Positions 1 through 12,255 of a stretch of 64,000 nt of DNA are shown here, in pieces. The position numbers and the translations under genes were made by a program. Source of the stretch: Corythucha ciliata (lineage: Eukaryota > Arthropoda > Insecta > Hemiptera > Tingidae); the NCBI GenBank assembly GCA_038030265.1, contig CM075940.1, positions 10,106,001 to 10,170,000 of the forward strand, in the 5' to 3' direction. The notes below the pieces were generated by a model, which saw only the letters and a program-made list of their open reading frames with translations, was not told the origin of the DNA and did no database searches. Numbering within the stretch: the stretch's first letter is position 1; each line of letters starts with the position of its first letter.

Positions 1-30
1 TCTCGGTCTCGTGCATCACTACGCACAGGG
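1..30 (-). repeat. Terminus of a hAT-like element, cut by the window edge
   Basis: The first 20 bases, read on the minus strand, match the sequence at 36783-36803 with about one mismatch: an AGTGATGCACGA start followed by GAGACCGAGAC-type repeats. Such ends are common in non-autonomous hAT transposons. Only the terminal bases lie in the window, so the element itself is off the left edge. The assignment rests on the shared terminus alone. Confidence 0.4.
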
Positions 31-95
31 CATCAAAATATCACGCTACGCCACTTAGGTAGACCTCTCTCTCCAGGAGCTGAGGTTTCAACTAT

Positions 96-1046
96 TTATT
101 CCCGCTCCGGGCCTGACAAAGCCTTCACCAATGTTCGAACATGAACTGGGATAATGCGAGTTTTAGGCGTTTGAGTCCTCAGACGTTGCATCGGGCCTAG
201 TGACATAAGCACCTTACCCCCTCCTCCCACCCGCATCAGGCGGATTTCCATAGTGACGGAGTGATCCAACGCTTTTCCACCAAATCGGAAAGTGACTCGC
301 TGATTGGTAGGGATCTTTCGACAGGATCCACTGGAACTAAATATTCTGCTGGTAAAACTGGCAATCTCTCCCCCTACCACCACCACAACCACCTTCCTCT
401 AAACTGGCAATTCAGCTTTGCTCGCTGTAAAACGTGATCCAAAATAACGAGCTATCTGCTGCATTGTTAGCCGCGATTTTAAGGCTACGAGCTTGAGCAA
501 TTTTTTCAAAGTATTACGAAAGTACTCGATTTCACTCTGTATTTGTTTGTTTTGAGCGAAAAGCATATTATGCGTCCATTTCAGCACCTCCTATCCCCCT
601 CGCCCTGCGCCGAAATGATTTACGGCCTTACCAGAGCGCGCGAACGTAGGATCACTAAATCATCGCCCCTCCTCTCAGCATCAATCAACAGTCGGCTATA
701 GTTGTCCATGGTCATCCTCATCACATAGACAAATCAATAAGAAAAAGTATTTAAAGTGCCACAAATTGTCCTTTTTACGGCTCACCCACTCCATTTGTGA
801 CCCTGCTATCGAGTTATTACTCCGCCCATCATTTTGATTTAGAGGGTACGCTGTCTTGTCACCCAGATCTGTGAGAGTTAAAATATTCTGTAAGCGTTGC
901 AAAAAAAAGCTATACGAGGAAATTTCTTTCCTGAAGAAAGTGAGTTGAGAGGGTTTGAAGGGAGGTCGTAAATCGGTTTCGTCACGACAGAAAAGAAAGG
1001 CTTCTTTCCACTGCCGAAGCTGGTTAATTCCTAGTCGAACCCTCAT
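96..1046 (-). other. Coding-like segment, minus strand, not resolved into a gene
   Basis: Three neighbouring open stretches read on the minus strand: 696-1046 (116 codons, ATG start), 399-587 (62 codons) and a frame through about 245-370. The middle one translates to a heptad-like helix (SEIEYFRNTLKKLLKL and onward) that looks like real protein. The lowest one gives Pro/Glu-rich text ending EKRWITPSLWKSA and a stop. A possible donor (GTGAGC) lies in the upstream stretch near 796, but I could not find acceptors that join the pieces in phase. This may be a real multi-exon gene running leftwards out of the window, or a decayed transposon gene, given the hAT-like end at base 1. No family is recognised. 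Confidence 0.25.
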
Positions 1047-2051
1047 CGTTATTCAAAATCGTTGAAGGGTATTTGTTTGTTTTTTTTTAGTGAACTCCGG
1101 CAATAAAAAGCTCCATTTCTCTCTACATCTCTCTTTAGCTCTATCTCAGTCCGAATTAGACTGTTATCATTGGTACAACACTAGCCATAATTTATTTTAC
1201 AGATCATAATAATGTCCAAAATAAACACGTTGGTAAATACAAAACTTAAAGCCTCGAGGTGAAACAATGATGACGCACAATTTGAGTTTTGTCTTAAACC
1301 ATTAGCGGGGACTGCCCGAACATATGAGTCGAACCACTGCCACCAAAAGTGATGTTGCTCAACAGCCTTCAAAGAGTCATGTAAAGACCCTTTGTTGTAA
1401 TTTTACTCCGCAAACTCTCATTACATGGAAATAAACACTTTCCGAGGTTTTTTTTTTTCGTGTTAATAACTCAAGTTTGCGAGGAACAACGTGTCTAAAA
1501 CGAGCTTTCTATACTGGGACACTTATTTATGTGTAAAGAAACATGGAGTGGACCGTGCCTCAGTTATTTGATCGCATATGGGAAGGGTGGGGGGGGCAAG
1601 GAAAATGAATGGACCCAATAAAAACCCTCCCGAGCTGTATGAGTCATTTTTCTTGGCGGGCAATAACTAATGGTTTGGGTTATCGTGTTGGAGTATCATT
1701 TCCACACGTAGGAGAGCAGACGGAAGGGGGATCTAGGTAAATTTGATTTCTCGGGAGAAGGGGGGGAACGTGCTCAAATTCATTCTCAGTTTTTGAAGGA
1801 ACGAATTTTTCAAGCTGATGAGGGAGAAACAACAAGGTTTCACAGAGTACATGCTTAATTTGTTAAAGTAGACTTAAGGGGTTAAGTACACTTTTAAACT
1901 TTGAAATTTCTTATCCAGTTTTGATCATTATATCGAGGGAAATATTTTTAAAAACTTTTTAATTGGAAGTTAAAGATGAAGTTCAAGACAAACGCAAAAC
2001 CTCTGAAATTATTAGGATGGGAGCAAAACCTCAGTGAACTAATTATTTTAG
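1047..2051. other. Intergenic, no gene seen
   Basis: AT-rich sequence with short poly-T and poly-G runs. One minus-strand frame of 63 codons at 1181-1372 has no family resemblance or splice context. Nothing else is supported. Confidence 0.5.
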
Positions 2052-2469
2052 ATGTATCGTAACCATCAGTTGAAAATTAAAGAGGTCAAATCCAGAACTC
2101 GTCTAAACCATCCAAGGAAGCGTAAAGTTAAGATGGAAGGCAGACGAGATAATTCCCCTACGGTCACTAATCAAGGGCTCCGAGTCGTCTTCGACCGTCT
2201 CAATTTCAAGGAAAATCTGTCGAGCCTGTCAAGACGACGTGATTTCCCCTGGCCGCAAAATGGAGACTGTCAGTCAAATTACAGATACGAATTCACACAA
2301 AAATCAGATCTTATTTTGTGTGAGTCTCGCCGAGGTGGTGAAATCCACCATAATTATCGTGAAATTTCTATTGTTTCGGATGTACATGATGTTACGTACT
2401 GTTCGGGCTGTTAAACCTGTCCCTCAGGAAATTATCCACGTCATTACTTCCTCGATTGAATTAATATAA
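2052..2469 (+). other. Coding-like segment with two overlapping frames
   Basis: A 120-codon frame (2052-2414) begins directly after an acceptor-like TTATTTTAG. Its first half is basic (PRKRKVKMEGRR). A second frame (2239-2469) ends with the protein-like text VKPVPQEIIHVITSSIELI and a stop. Base composition is less AT-biased than on either side. The two frames could be successive exons or one frameshifted sequence, but I found no junction that joins them cleanly. The protein is not recognised. Confidence 0.25.
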
Positions 2470-4920
2470 TTATGTACTTCATGTTATTTTATAATTAAAA
2501 ATAATGAAAAAAGTTCACGGGGATTGTTCTATGAAACCATCTTAAATTTTTTTGACTTCTTTCTTCCTTCAACACATTCGTAAGAACAGGCTTAGGTCCA
2601 ATGGCATTCAGCCAAACGTTCTAATTCGCTTCGCGAAGAAGGAAGCCCTGGCAATGTTGTTAACGTTGGCACTTTACAGAACTCTCGTTTCCCTTTTTCA
2701 TCGGAAACTTTTTTGAGATGTTAATGAAAATCTTTCGGAATATTCTGGTCTGTTAGCTCATGTTTTATTTTGTCTGTGTCGAAACACCCCCGTCCCTTTT
2801 TCTAACGATAAGATCTACGTTCTTAGCTGAGATTTAAATCTGCGTTGAGGTTTGAGGGAGCTGCATCATTTCCCCTCGGGACTTGAAACGTTATCAAAGA
2901 GCATAAAACCACGTTTCAATAGTCATTCGCGAAATAACGAGATGAACTCGCAAGAAACATGAGGCAAAGATCCGCTCCATTTCCTCTACAAGGCATAATT
3001 GAAGTCTCAGTTAATTGTCTTAAAATTTAAGTTAATCACCAGCTACTGCATTATTCAGTGTTTCTTACCAACAGTCTGAGGTCGCTTCAAGTTTGCTAAT
3101 GAACTTTCACGTTATAAAAATATTATTTTATTTTGAAGTCCTGTTAAGTTTGTTTCAAGGGCTATTAAAAACATGGAGGGTTCTTTGAAGGGGTGAGGGG
3201 GGGAGGTAAGCGTAGACCATAAACCATAACACAAACCCTGGGAAAAAGAAAGAATGGTTTTGTAGAAATTGGAGCGGTTGGTTGAAAGAAGATAGAGGGG
3301 GAAATATCTATCGAACACCTTCATCCAAACTTAAACCGCCTACAACCCTTTATAACTTCGCCTCATTCGGTATTCTTACCTTGCTTTTCCCAAAGTCTTG
3401 AGTATGTCACTGTTGTAAACTAATAGAAAATTATGACTTTGCAAATACCGGCTATTTACACTGAAATGAAAATCTACCCCCCTCCCCATCTTCTCTAAAA
3501 CCACATTTTTCGTTTACAGAGCCCCTTATAGCATGGCCTCATCGTCAATGCAGTATCTTGCTTGACCCCGTTAACTAATACACTTAAGAAAAAAAGTTTC
3601 CTCGCCAACCCTCTCTCGCTTCATAATGACTACAATTTGGAGACTTAACAGTCTCTAACCTCCCTCTAAATTTGAGTGATCATTAAAAAAAAAAGACTCC
3701 CCGCCCCACCGTAGTTGTTTATTATATTACAAAAAAACAAGAGCATCGTTGTTTCAGCCCGTCCTTGAGTTGAATTTAAAACAACCTAATTGCAGTTAAG
3801 AATTAGCGTGTATTCCTTATTCGACATGCTATCCCCAATTTTTCTTTCCCGCTTTTGTCTGTTGTGACAGCGCTATGCAGTCATGACTGCAAGGGATGAC
3901 ATCAACAATCGATAAAAGGTTAGGGGGGGGGAGAGAGAGAAAAAACTTAGAAAGCTTTCTTTTTTTAAAAGCTCGTTCCCCAAAAGAGGCAGAGGTCATT
4001 CATTATATATTTTTTGTCGTGCTATATAAAACGCAAGCGCGTCTTTGAATGTATACAGGTGAAGTCTGCCCTGACGTTCTTCTATGAGTGTTACTGCTAC
4101 GACTGAAATCAGGGTCATTCCTTTACGCATGGAGGTCTAGAGTTCACGCGTTAATAATGCAAATATCAGTAGCAGTGTCAATAATGTCACCGATTCGGAA
4201 GAAGATTATTATATGTTTCTGGCTCCGCAATTATTAATTGCCAGATTCTTCTCCCACTAACGAAATTCTTGTCCTAAATTTCCAGTTTGGTAGCCTATAA
4301 TAGCTATTCATCGAGGTTAAAATGATAGACGCTCGCCCTGAAAGTTTGAGAACAAAATTGCTAGTTTCGAGACAGGCACGGATCCTGAGTCGCTTTAATG
4401 GTGAGGGGAGGGCACTCGTCACGTCCTGCCAACGCCACCACACTTATGAAAGCAGCTCCCAAGTTTTTTAACGATAAAAGATTGACAAAATTAAAGGGAA
4501 CTCTAAATTAAATTTGAAAAAAAAAAAAAAACAAAAAAAAAAAAACTTAGAAACATTGTGGCAGTAGTGTATCGAGGTAAGTTCGAGCAAGGCGAACCAC
4601 CCAGGGCCACCGTTCAGACGGGAAAAAGACGGAAATGTTCCGTCCAATTTTAAGTTTTAGCCATTTACCCGCCAAAACCACCGAGGGCTTCAGTATGGGC
4701 GATTCGATTTTTAGGGCCATTTTTCCCGGTCCCGACCAAAACACCTCTGAATAAGAGGTCGTCAGCGCCGAAAATGGAACAATTTGTATTGAGTGTTGGT
4801 TTTTAACGATTTTTATCGACTCCAGTGTAGGTAGCCTATCGAGCTCCGGAAGAGGGTTTTAAGTTGTTCAAAGAGATGGGAAAATTTGATTGGTTGCTGG
4901 TTGGACACCGTAAGGCGACA
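2470..4920. other. Intergenic, no gene seen
   Basis: Mostly AT-rich unique-looking sequence with a long A tract near 4516-4543 and several G runs. The reading frames are short (under 75 codons), lack splice context and resemble nothing known. Confidence 0.5.
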
Positions 4921-4924
4921 TGTC

Positions 4925-5210
4925 ATAGGCCAGGGGCGTCTACGCAAGGGAGGGTTAGACGCTGTCGGGTTGGGGAAAGCTCAAAACTTCATCAGGGGAA
5001 TGGACAATGGGACTTATTCATGGTGGTGGGGGAACGCCTAAAAGTCTCGAGGGGGGATGTTGTCCGAAAGTTCTTGATTGGGGACAAGGTGGACACCGGG
5101 AGGGGAATAATCCAGGACATGTAGCAAAGGATAGGGCTAAGGATTTTCTCCGGGGGGGGGGGGGCAAGGTTTATTTGGCCACCCTGATAACGAGGGAGCA
5201 ACCTTTATAA
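4925..5210 (+). repeat. GC-rich transposon-like fragment with a G13 run
   Basis: The segment opens with CCAGGGGCGTCTACGCAAGG, a style of end common in short DNA transposons. It is GC-rich against an AT-rich background and includes a run of 13 G at 5152-5164. Reading frames on both strands here are by-products of that composition. No terminal inverted repeat was found. Confidence 0.3.
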
Positions 5211-5375
5211 AGTTTATATTACCGCCCCTAAGAAGGCTAGGGCAATATTTCATTCAGTTCGTTCATGATTCACATCAATGTTACTTTCTATCAGGCAGCG
5301 TTTTCGAAGGGGCCTCCCCATGACTCAACCACTCAACGCTGAGGGGGGGAGTAGCCGTGAATTACATAATACATA

Positions 5376-5786
5376 ATTAGTATAGAAAATAAATTTGAAG
5401 TTGCGGGGGATTAGTATCCAAAAAATTAAAGTTTCAGGTCTATATATGTAAAGCTGTAGGGTAGCTCAGTTTGTTTGTGAGCACCTGCCGCGAAACCAGG
5501 AGGTCTTGGGTTCAAAGCCCACCTTGGGAGTAATTTTTTCTCGGAGCTCAAAACAAGTTAAACAAATGGTAAGTATTTAATTTAAAGATTAATTTCTTTA
5601 TTTTCAGCCTCCCCACTCCCTCGAATTCACAGTTGTGATTGGGGTAGTGCGGTGAGGAGGGGATTAATCCCATAATTGTCCGTAGAAAGGGTCTTCTAAA
5701 TTCAAATAATTATTATAGAAAATAAATTTGAAGTTTCAGGGAATTCGTATCCAAAAAATTTAGGTTTCAGGTTTACATATACTCGT
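5376..5786. repeat. Pair of direct repeats of about 70 bp flanking a tRNA-like insert
   Basis: Copy one (about 5376-5447) and copy two (about 5711-5780) share the core TATAGAAAATAAATTTGAAG and a TTTCAGGT tail with only scattered differences. The roughly 260 bases between them contain the tRNA-like sequence. The layout fits a short retroposed insert within a tandem or segmentally duplicated stretch. Confidence 0.5.
5455..5531 (+). other. tRNA-like sequence, probable tRNA-derived SINE head
   Basis: It contains a tRNA A-box-like stretch (TAGCTCAGTTTG) with a GCTC/GAGC D-stem, then a B-box-like GGGTTCAAAGCCC with a paired T-arm. The acceptor strands do not pair and the anticodon loop lacks the usual T33, so a working tRNA is unlikely. 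A pseudo-tRNA or the head of a SINE is the simplest reading. Confidence 0.4.
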
Positions 5787-5789
5787 AGG

Positions 5790-6350
5790 CAACGCTATTG
5801 AAAGTTTCGGTGAATAATCAGCCGCGAAATTGTGAGTTTCAAGCTTAGCCCTAAAAAACCTATTATAAGCATTGAAAGTTTCGGAAGATACACGGCAGAA
5901 ACTCCTTTCCGACGACAAAGAGCCACAAATTGAATATTTCGGAGGAAAATTAAACGCGAAATGACATTTTCGTCAGGAGCAATAGCCAGAAAACTTTCGG
6001 GTTTTCAGGTCTACGGGATAAACAGCCTCGAAATTGTAAGTTACTGAAGAAATTGGCTGCAAACTTATAAGTTGGAAGACGGGCGGGGTAATAGCTACAA
6101 AATTCAAGGTTAGAGTTTTACATGGCCGTGAATTTGGAGGTGTCAAGGAATTGAGCTTTTAGAATCACACAGCAAGTATTGGAGTTGCGACTTTCTTGAG
6201 AGAGTTTCAAGATTGAAGTGTTTAACGGCTAGAAAGTCACGAAATTTAAAGTTTCGAAGCAGAAATAGCCGCGAACTGCAGGTTCAGAGACCCTTAGCCA
6301 CGAAATTGCCAGTTGTAGAAGATAATCATTCACAAAATGGACGTTTTGTG
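5790..6350 (+). repeat. Degenerate tandem repeat, GCCGCGAAATTGTRAGTTTC family
   Basis: Irregular units of about 30 bp recur with the core GCCGCGAAATT followed by AGTTTC. Copies differ by many substitutions and indels, so this is an old minisatellite. It precedes the next, related array and has no reading frame of note. Confidence 0.55.
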
Positions 6351-6479
6351 GTTCGTTTTTTTATTTATATTCTTCAATGAGATGCCAGGTGTAAATCTAG
6401 TGGTGCCGTACCCTACATTAGAGGTTCACACATCGCACTCCCCCTTAGTACCCGTATTAACGCGAGGTGCACACTCCAT

Positions 6480-8270
6480 GCCAATTTCGCATTAATTCAT
6501 TTCCTAAGAAGCCAATTTTCACGTGATTCAAGAACTCATAAGCTAATAATCGTGGCTAAAACTGTGAAAAAACCGCTCACTCGCTGTTTCTCGCTGCAAC
6601 TTCCAAACCAAAATTGTGAGAAAATCACTGAATCGCGCAGCATAGAAGCCATTTCATGGCTAAAAGGAATAAAACGACATAATGTACTGTTCTAGGACAA
6701 ACATCCGCGGCTATAGAATTGAGGTAAATCACTGATTCGCAAATAGAAGTGAGAAAACGCACTAATTCGCGATTACAATTGAAAAAAAAGCGTTGGATCG
6801 CGGCTGAAATTTAGAAATATCGCTTACTCGCTGGATAAAAACGCTATTTCGTGGCAAAAATTTGAAAGATGAGCTGATTCGCGGAATATACTTGGGAAAC
6901 ACGCGGCAGAAATTGAGGAAAAATGCTAAAAAAAAGTGCTAATTTGTGAATCAAATGTTTGAAGGTTGGATGTTAATAGGTTAAAATTAAGAAAGACGCT
7001 AATTCGAAGGTAAAATTCATGAAAAGGACAGAAAAACGCTAACTCGCCGCTATACAATTAAGTAAACGCCAATTCGCGACTCTCTGATGAAGGAATCTTC
7101 TTGTCCAAAATTGAGGAAACGCCGAAATGCGCTAATTAAAGGCCAAGAGTGAAAAAAGTCGTTAGGCAAATACTGACAATGAGAAAAATCACAAATTCTT
7201 GGATAAAATTGAGAAAAATTACTAGATCGTGGATAAAATAGAGAAAACGCTAATTTTCGGCTTCTGATGAAGGCAATTCCGTGGCTAAAATTGATAACAA
7301 CGCTAATTCATGACTAATGGTGAATTTCGCCACCTCAACTTAAGGTTCGGCTTAGTTTAGCCATTGTTTACATACAATTAATTGCATTTTTTTCAAAATT
7401 AGCCAATGAAATCTCCAGGTTTTTTACATTGTATCACTAGAGAAAAAAGGAAAGTACCTGCAATTCATTTGTTATTCACTGTCCTTTTTCTTCTAAAGTG
7501 TGGGGGGGGGGGCACTGCTCATAAGGGGGATCTGACTGCTGGCTGAGCCTTTTGTGTCTGGGTGTAATAATGTGGCCACTCCATTAGTCACTGATCCTTC
7601 TGTCCATTTGTCGAATTCACCCCATTTGTGGTATCTGGAGGCGACTTCACAAGTATAAATAGTAGAAAAAGCGCTATTTGTCATATTCATTCCCAGCTGA
7701 AATTGAGAAAAATAAAAATTCACGGCCTTTCGAAGCAACTAAGCGGCTAAAATATAGAAAATACGCTAATCCCCAGTTTCTATGGGTCCTTAGTCGGCTA
7801 AAATTGTGAAGGCTGTTCTTGAGGCTAGCAAAGGGCTACAAGTTTAGAAAAAGCGCTTTGTCCGATGGCTAAAATGTAGAAAACCCGCTATTTTGCAGCT
7901 AAAAGTGAGGAATAGCGCTAATTCGGGGCTAAAAGTGAGAAAGAGCGCTTATTCAAGGATTCTCAAATCGAAATAAAGCGAAAATCGCTGAATCACGGTG
8001 AATCGAGGCTCTTTGACAGCTAAAACTCAGGAAAAACACTAACGGGCTGTCCACGCCAAAAATTGAAGAGAATGATGTGCATGGCTAAATTTGAAAAAAA
8101 AACGCTAGTTCACGGCTAAAAATGGAAGAAAACGCTGATTAACGCCTAAATTGAGAAAACCCGCTAAATTAGGGGCAAACATTGAGAAAAAGTGCTCAAT
8201 TGCAGCTGAAGTGTTTTTACAGAGTAACCATTTGCTGGTAAAATTGAGAAAATCCCGTATAGTGATGAGT
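6480..8270 (+). repeat. Degenerate tandem array, family A (about 30 bp), left part
   Basis: Dozens of units of the form GCTAATTCGCGGCTAAAATT followed by GAGAAAAACGC. Spacing is about 28-32 bp and copies are strongly diverged. The same family fills MBTPS1 intron 14 (61.7-63.4 kb) in this orientation, and 12.7-13.3, 37.7-38.9 and 41.5-41.6 kb in the other. A block at about 7380-7740 lacks clear units and is probably an insertion. Any reading frames here are repeat artefacts. Confidence 0.75.
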
Positions 8271-8425
8271 AAAAATGGTCTTGGTCTTGCGGTCTCGCGA
8301 GACTCTTGCAGCAAGATCAAGACCAAGACTCTCTAACGGCTGCGATCAAGACCAAGACCTAACGAATAAGTCTTGAGCAACACCAAGACTGTGTTGCAAG
8401 AGTTTTTGAGTCTTGCAAAAGAAGT
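8268..8425. repeat. AAGACC-repeat element of hAT-like terminus type
   Basis: TAGTGATGAGTAAAA is followed by GGTCTTGGTCTTG, then by inverted CAAGACCAAGAC copies. This gives a palindromic, hexamer-rich segment. The start resembles TAGTGATGCACGAAA at 36783. It interrupts the family A array and so is younger than it. Confidence 0.4.
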
Positions 8426-8930
8426 TCTGCTTTCAAAAACCGAATTTGTTGGGTTTTGCTCTTCCAAGAACACACTTTTGCGGATTTGGCTCCTTTAAAA
8501 CCCAGTTTTGACGATTTTTGCCTCATCAAAAAGAAATTTTCGTGGCTTAAACTCTTGATTAAAATCAGTTTTCGGAAGAGAAAGAAGGGGGAAGGTTTTC
8601 GGTTGGTTCGACAAATTTATTTGGCTACAAATGAACGACATTTTGTGATTTTGGATTTTTCTAACCCCAATTTCGAGGGAGATTTTCAATCTGCTATAAG
8701 AAAAGTCTCAGATTTGGCACCTTCAAAATCCAATTTCACAGATTCTTGCTATTTCGAACCCCGCAATTTCGCAAATTTTCTCGATATTAAATACCAAATT
8801 ACGTGGTTTTAGCTCTCATTATTAAAAATCATATTTTTACAGGTTTGGCTCAAACCAAAATTCCTAGATTTGGCTCGTTTCAAACCCAAATACAAATGCC
8901 CCAAGCATATTTGCACTCTTTTTTTGCACT
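8425..8930 (-). repeat. Degenerate tandem array, family E, inverse orientation
   Basis: Units of about 28 bp read on the minus strand as GCCAAATCCGCGAAATTTGG followed by TTTTGAAAGA. The same family is seen at 39.4-41.3, 41.65-41.9 and 56.9-57.5 kb. It lies between two parts of the family A array, so it looks like a nested insertion. The frames of up to 118 codons here follow from the repeat length and are not genes. Confidence 0.65.
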
Positions 8931-8989
8931 CATAATTGAGAATATGAAAGCATTCGCAACAAAAATTGGAAAAAGTTTAAAAATTTGAA

Positions 8990-9375
8990 AACAAGCAATC
9001 GCAGTTTGCCGCTGAAATTAAGTAAACGCCGGTTCGTGATTTCAAGAGGCAACTTCTTGACTTAAATTGAGAAAAAGCGCTAGTTCACGGATGTAATTGA
9101 GAAAAGCGGTAATTCGCGGCTAAAATTGAGAAAAAGCGCTGGCTCACGGCTAAAGTTGATGAAAAGAACTCATTCGCTGCTAAAATTTGGGAAAAGCGAT
9201 AATTCGCGGCTAAAATGTATAGAAAAAGCTCTGACTAGTATTGTGAAAATGACATTTCTCGGGTTCATGGCTAAAATTGAGAGCAAGCCAAAATTTAACG
9301 TTATACTTAAAAATTACATTCTGGGACTAATGAAGATTTTCGCCCCTTGCCCCGATATTTGTACGTCCGCCACTC
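8990..9375 (+). repeat. Family A array, right part, with element end
   Basis: The family A units resume and stop at about 9260. The tail at 9323-9375 (GGGACTAATGAAGATTTTCG, then CCCC-rich sequence, then GTCCGCCACTC) aligns with the right end of the intron-14 element at 63426-63474. This marks about 9375 as the right end of a related element in the same orientation. The matching left end was not located. Confidence 0.6.
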
Positions 9376-10967
9376 CTGATGTCTGGCAAATATTCTTACT
9401 CTTGGGCAAACTGATGGTGGACCACTCTCCTGGCGAGATGTTATTATTTCTGATGTAGCGTCCTTATTGGATCCCGCTTGCGAGATTTTTTCCCGATAAC
9501 TCTAACTATAAGGCCGCTGGTGTCACTGGACTACGATTCCCCTAAAGTAGTTGTTTCTTCAACTTAGACGCATCAGAACAACCCCGCCTGAATGAAATAT
9601 CAACAAAGCGGGACACTAGGTCTAAAAAATAAAAAATAAAAGTGAAACACAACAACAAAAATAACAAAAAACAAACAATAGCAGAGTAAATTAACGTAAT
9701 AATTCGTCTGAAAGAAATGAAAAGAATAAGAGAAAGAAGAATCCGGAGACTTTCTTTCTGCTCGGCCATTCAGAGATTTCTTCAAACTTTTTCACTCTTT
9801 GCTCCCCCAAAAAAATTACCGAGCCGACATCCAACGGGGAGTAATGCGTTCAAGGAAGTTGACGACTGGTGGCACAATAGCTCGCTTCATAATTTGTTCT
9901 ACAGCTTGAAATGGTTGTGGATGAGTGACGCGACAGGGTGCTAAATTTATAAGAGCGGGGGAGGAAAAGAAATTAACGTTTTTTAACGACTTCTCTTGCG
10001 TTGGATTAAAAGAATAGTTCGTCAATTCAAATGCCAAGAAAAAGGTTAAATCACCAGTCATTGAAATGAAAAAGGGACGCATTTCCAAGGCTCAGGGGTC
10101 GATAAAATCAATTTTACATTAGGAAGATTATGATGCTTTTTTTGCATTATTTCACTGACAATTAAGTAGGAAGAAGAGAAAGAGATTTCAACTTAATTCT
10201 CCCGGTTAAAATAAAAGTTTGAAACTCAATTCCCTCCCTCTCTTAGTAATGAAAAGCATTATTCATTTAATCGACAAAAACAGAAAAGCATTAATTGTTT
10301 AAGGGAAAGGACCATCGTTCCTATCCCACTGGCAAGAGAAACTCTGATTTCTTTGAATAAACTATTCAACCCCCCCCCCTTTTATTTCTAATGTACATAG
10401 ACAATAAAGGCGCGCTTAACTTTTAATCATGATTAAAGGAAAAACGAATAGCTTGGAAGCTGATAATTTACCTTAATAGGTGTAATGCCTCGATAAAGGA
10501 CATTTTACCGACTTCAAATGGTTTTTTAAGTCAATTTAATTTTTAAAATAACTACAGGCCCTTGGTTGGTATCTAATTTCGAAAGGTAGCACTGTTTTTT
10601 GGCTGGTCAGTGTCATGGGTTTGAGGGGGGGGGGGAAGGTTGGAAGGAAGCCCTTCAACTTACAGTTTTGTCAACCTTTTTGAAGTCTGGCATGCGTTTA
10701 TCTAATCAAATTAGTCACCCTCCTAGGTGACCCAATCCAGAAATTCAAAGGCTTTGGGAAAGAGAATTTATTCAGGAACTCGAGAGCGAAAGGCTCTTAT
10801 ACTCCAATAAATCTGTCACTGCTTGTCAAGGAGAATAAGCCAAAAAGGAGTGATAGAATCTGTGACTCATAGATTGATGGCGATAAAAGCACATTATTGT
10901 GGCTGGTATCGTTGCCATTTATATTTCGATTGAAATAGGCTCCATTCCCGTCAACGTCTTTTCTCCC
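9376..10967. other. Intergenic, no gene seen
   Basis: Mixed unique-looking sequence. A short GGATCCCGCTTGCG segment at about 9470 recurs near 36984, so part is dispersed repeat. Frames under 110 codons show no family or splice support. Confidence 0.45.
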
Positions 10968-11030
10968 TCCCACTCACTCTCTCTCACACATCCTCTCACT
11001 CTCTCTCTTTCTCTCTCTCTCTCTCTCGAG
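10968..11030. repeat. CT-rich microsatellite
   Basis: Runs of CTCTCT, interrupted by CACA and TTT, cover about 60 bases and end in (CT)9 before CGAGG. Confidence 0.9.
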
Positions 11031-11625
11031 GGGTTTGCGAGTACTCTAAAAAAAAAAACACCGCTCCAGCGCCTCCAGTGTGTGCCAGTTTTCTTTTCAC
11101 TTCTTATTCAAGAACTCACAAGAGCAACGTGTTGAGAAAATGAAGACATCATATAAAATATATGCCTCGGAGATAGCGCCAATAAAATAGAGCTAAGCTC
11201 AACTCGTTTCCAAGTAAAAGTGCTGAATAAGAGCCCTTCAGCTTATTTGATAGAGTAAGGGAGAAAAGAGACAGAAGGGATAAAGAAAGACGTGGCAAAG
11301 GGAATAGGCTAAGGCTTGAATTAAAAATTGAGCACCTCGCCTTTGTTTATGTGAATTGTAGGGAATATTCATTCGATTTTGTTAAAAAATTGAAAGTAAA
11401 AAAAAATAAAAAACGACACGATTCTACAGTATTTTTTTTTTTAACTGTGAAAACACATTTTATACAAATGTGGCGTGCGGCTCGATTAGATTTAGTCACG
11501 AGTTGTGGGATGATCACCAAAAAATCAGTGAGTGGCATCTTGGTAATTCCCACAGGCTAATGACGAAAAATCAATCATCGCTCTCATGCATGAGTTTTCA
11601 ACTTTTGCTATAGGAAGAATAAAGA

Positions 11626-12255
11626 GATGAATTCGGCGGCTTTGGAGGCTTATCGGGCTTGGAATAAATCAAAAACAGAGAGTAGAAGAGGCGTAGTGTA
11701 ACCGTACTGTGGTGTAAAAAAGAGACTCAAAGGCGGGCATTTTTGTTGAGAAATCGAACAGCCGCGAATAGGTTTGCCACCTTTTATGTTTCCTTAAAAA
11801 AACGGAACAGTAGGGATAAAATAATGCAAACAACAGTACAGTAATGCTTCAAGTTTTAAACACTTCCGATCGAAACTTCTAATTAAGACCGGGAACGGCA
11901 TAAATGGGCCAAGGAAGCAGACGAAACCGACCGCTCTCATCATTTTCCGCCATCAAGAACCCGACACCGACTATATGCTGCCAAGAAACTGAATATTCAG
12001 GCTCTAGAATCTCGTTGTTTTCTTTTAAGAATCCTATTCCATCCCAAAAACCAGGGACATTTTCACTCAGGAAACCGACTAGTTCCGTCGATGGTCAGAG
12101 CTCGGCGGAGGCAGTGTTTCAAAGCAGCCCCGTGGGTATCGGGGCTCCAAAGATGTGTCAATAGCCAGTTTTTAGAGCCGAAATTCGTGCGGGGGAGGGG
12201 AGATTTGATTATTTTTATGAGTTCAGGAAGGTATATGATTGTACAGTTAAAGTAA
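11626..12255 (+). other. Coding-like segment, gene structure not resolved
   Basis: A short frame at 11626 (MNSAALEAYRAWNKSKTESR and onward) is followed after about 200 bases by 11904-12164, an 86-codon ATG frame with Ser/Pro-rich text such as FSFKNPIPSQKPGTFSLRKP. A second frame is open across 11887-12255 without an ATG. GC is higher than in the flanks. Either a small gene or a decayed coding copy could explain this. No in-phase splice pair was found and no family is recognised. Confidence 0.25.

Noticed and set aside
5455..5531. A functional tRNA gene
   Set aside because: Acceptor strands do not pair and the anticodon loop is irregular.
6480..8270. CRISPR array
   Set aside because: Units are diverged throughout with no constant repeat and variable spacer, and the DNA is from an animal nucleus.
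8456..8812. A 118-codon frame
   Set aside because: It lies wholly in family E tandem units and repeats the same short peptide pattern.
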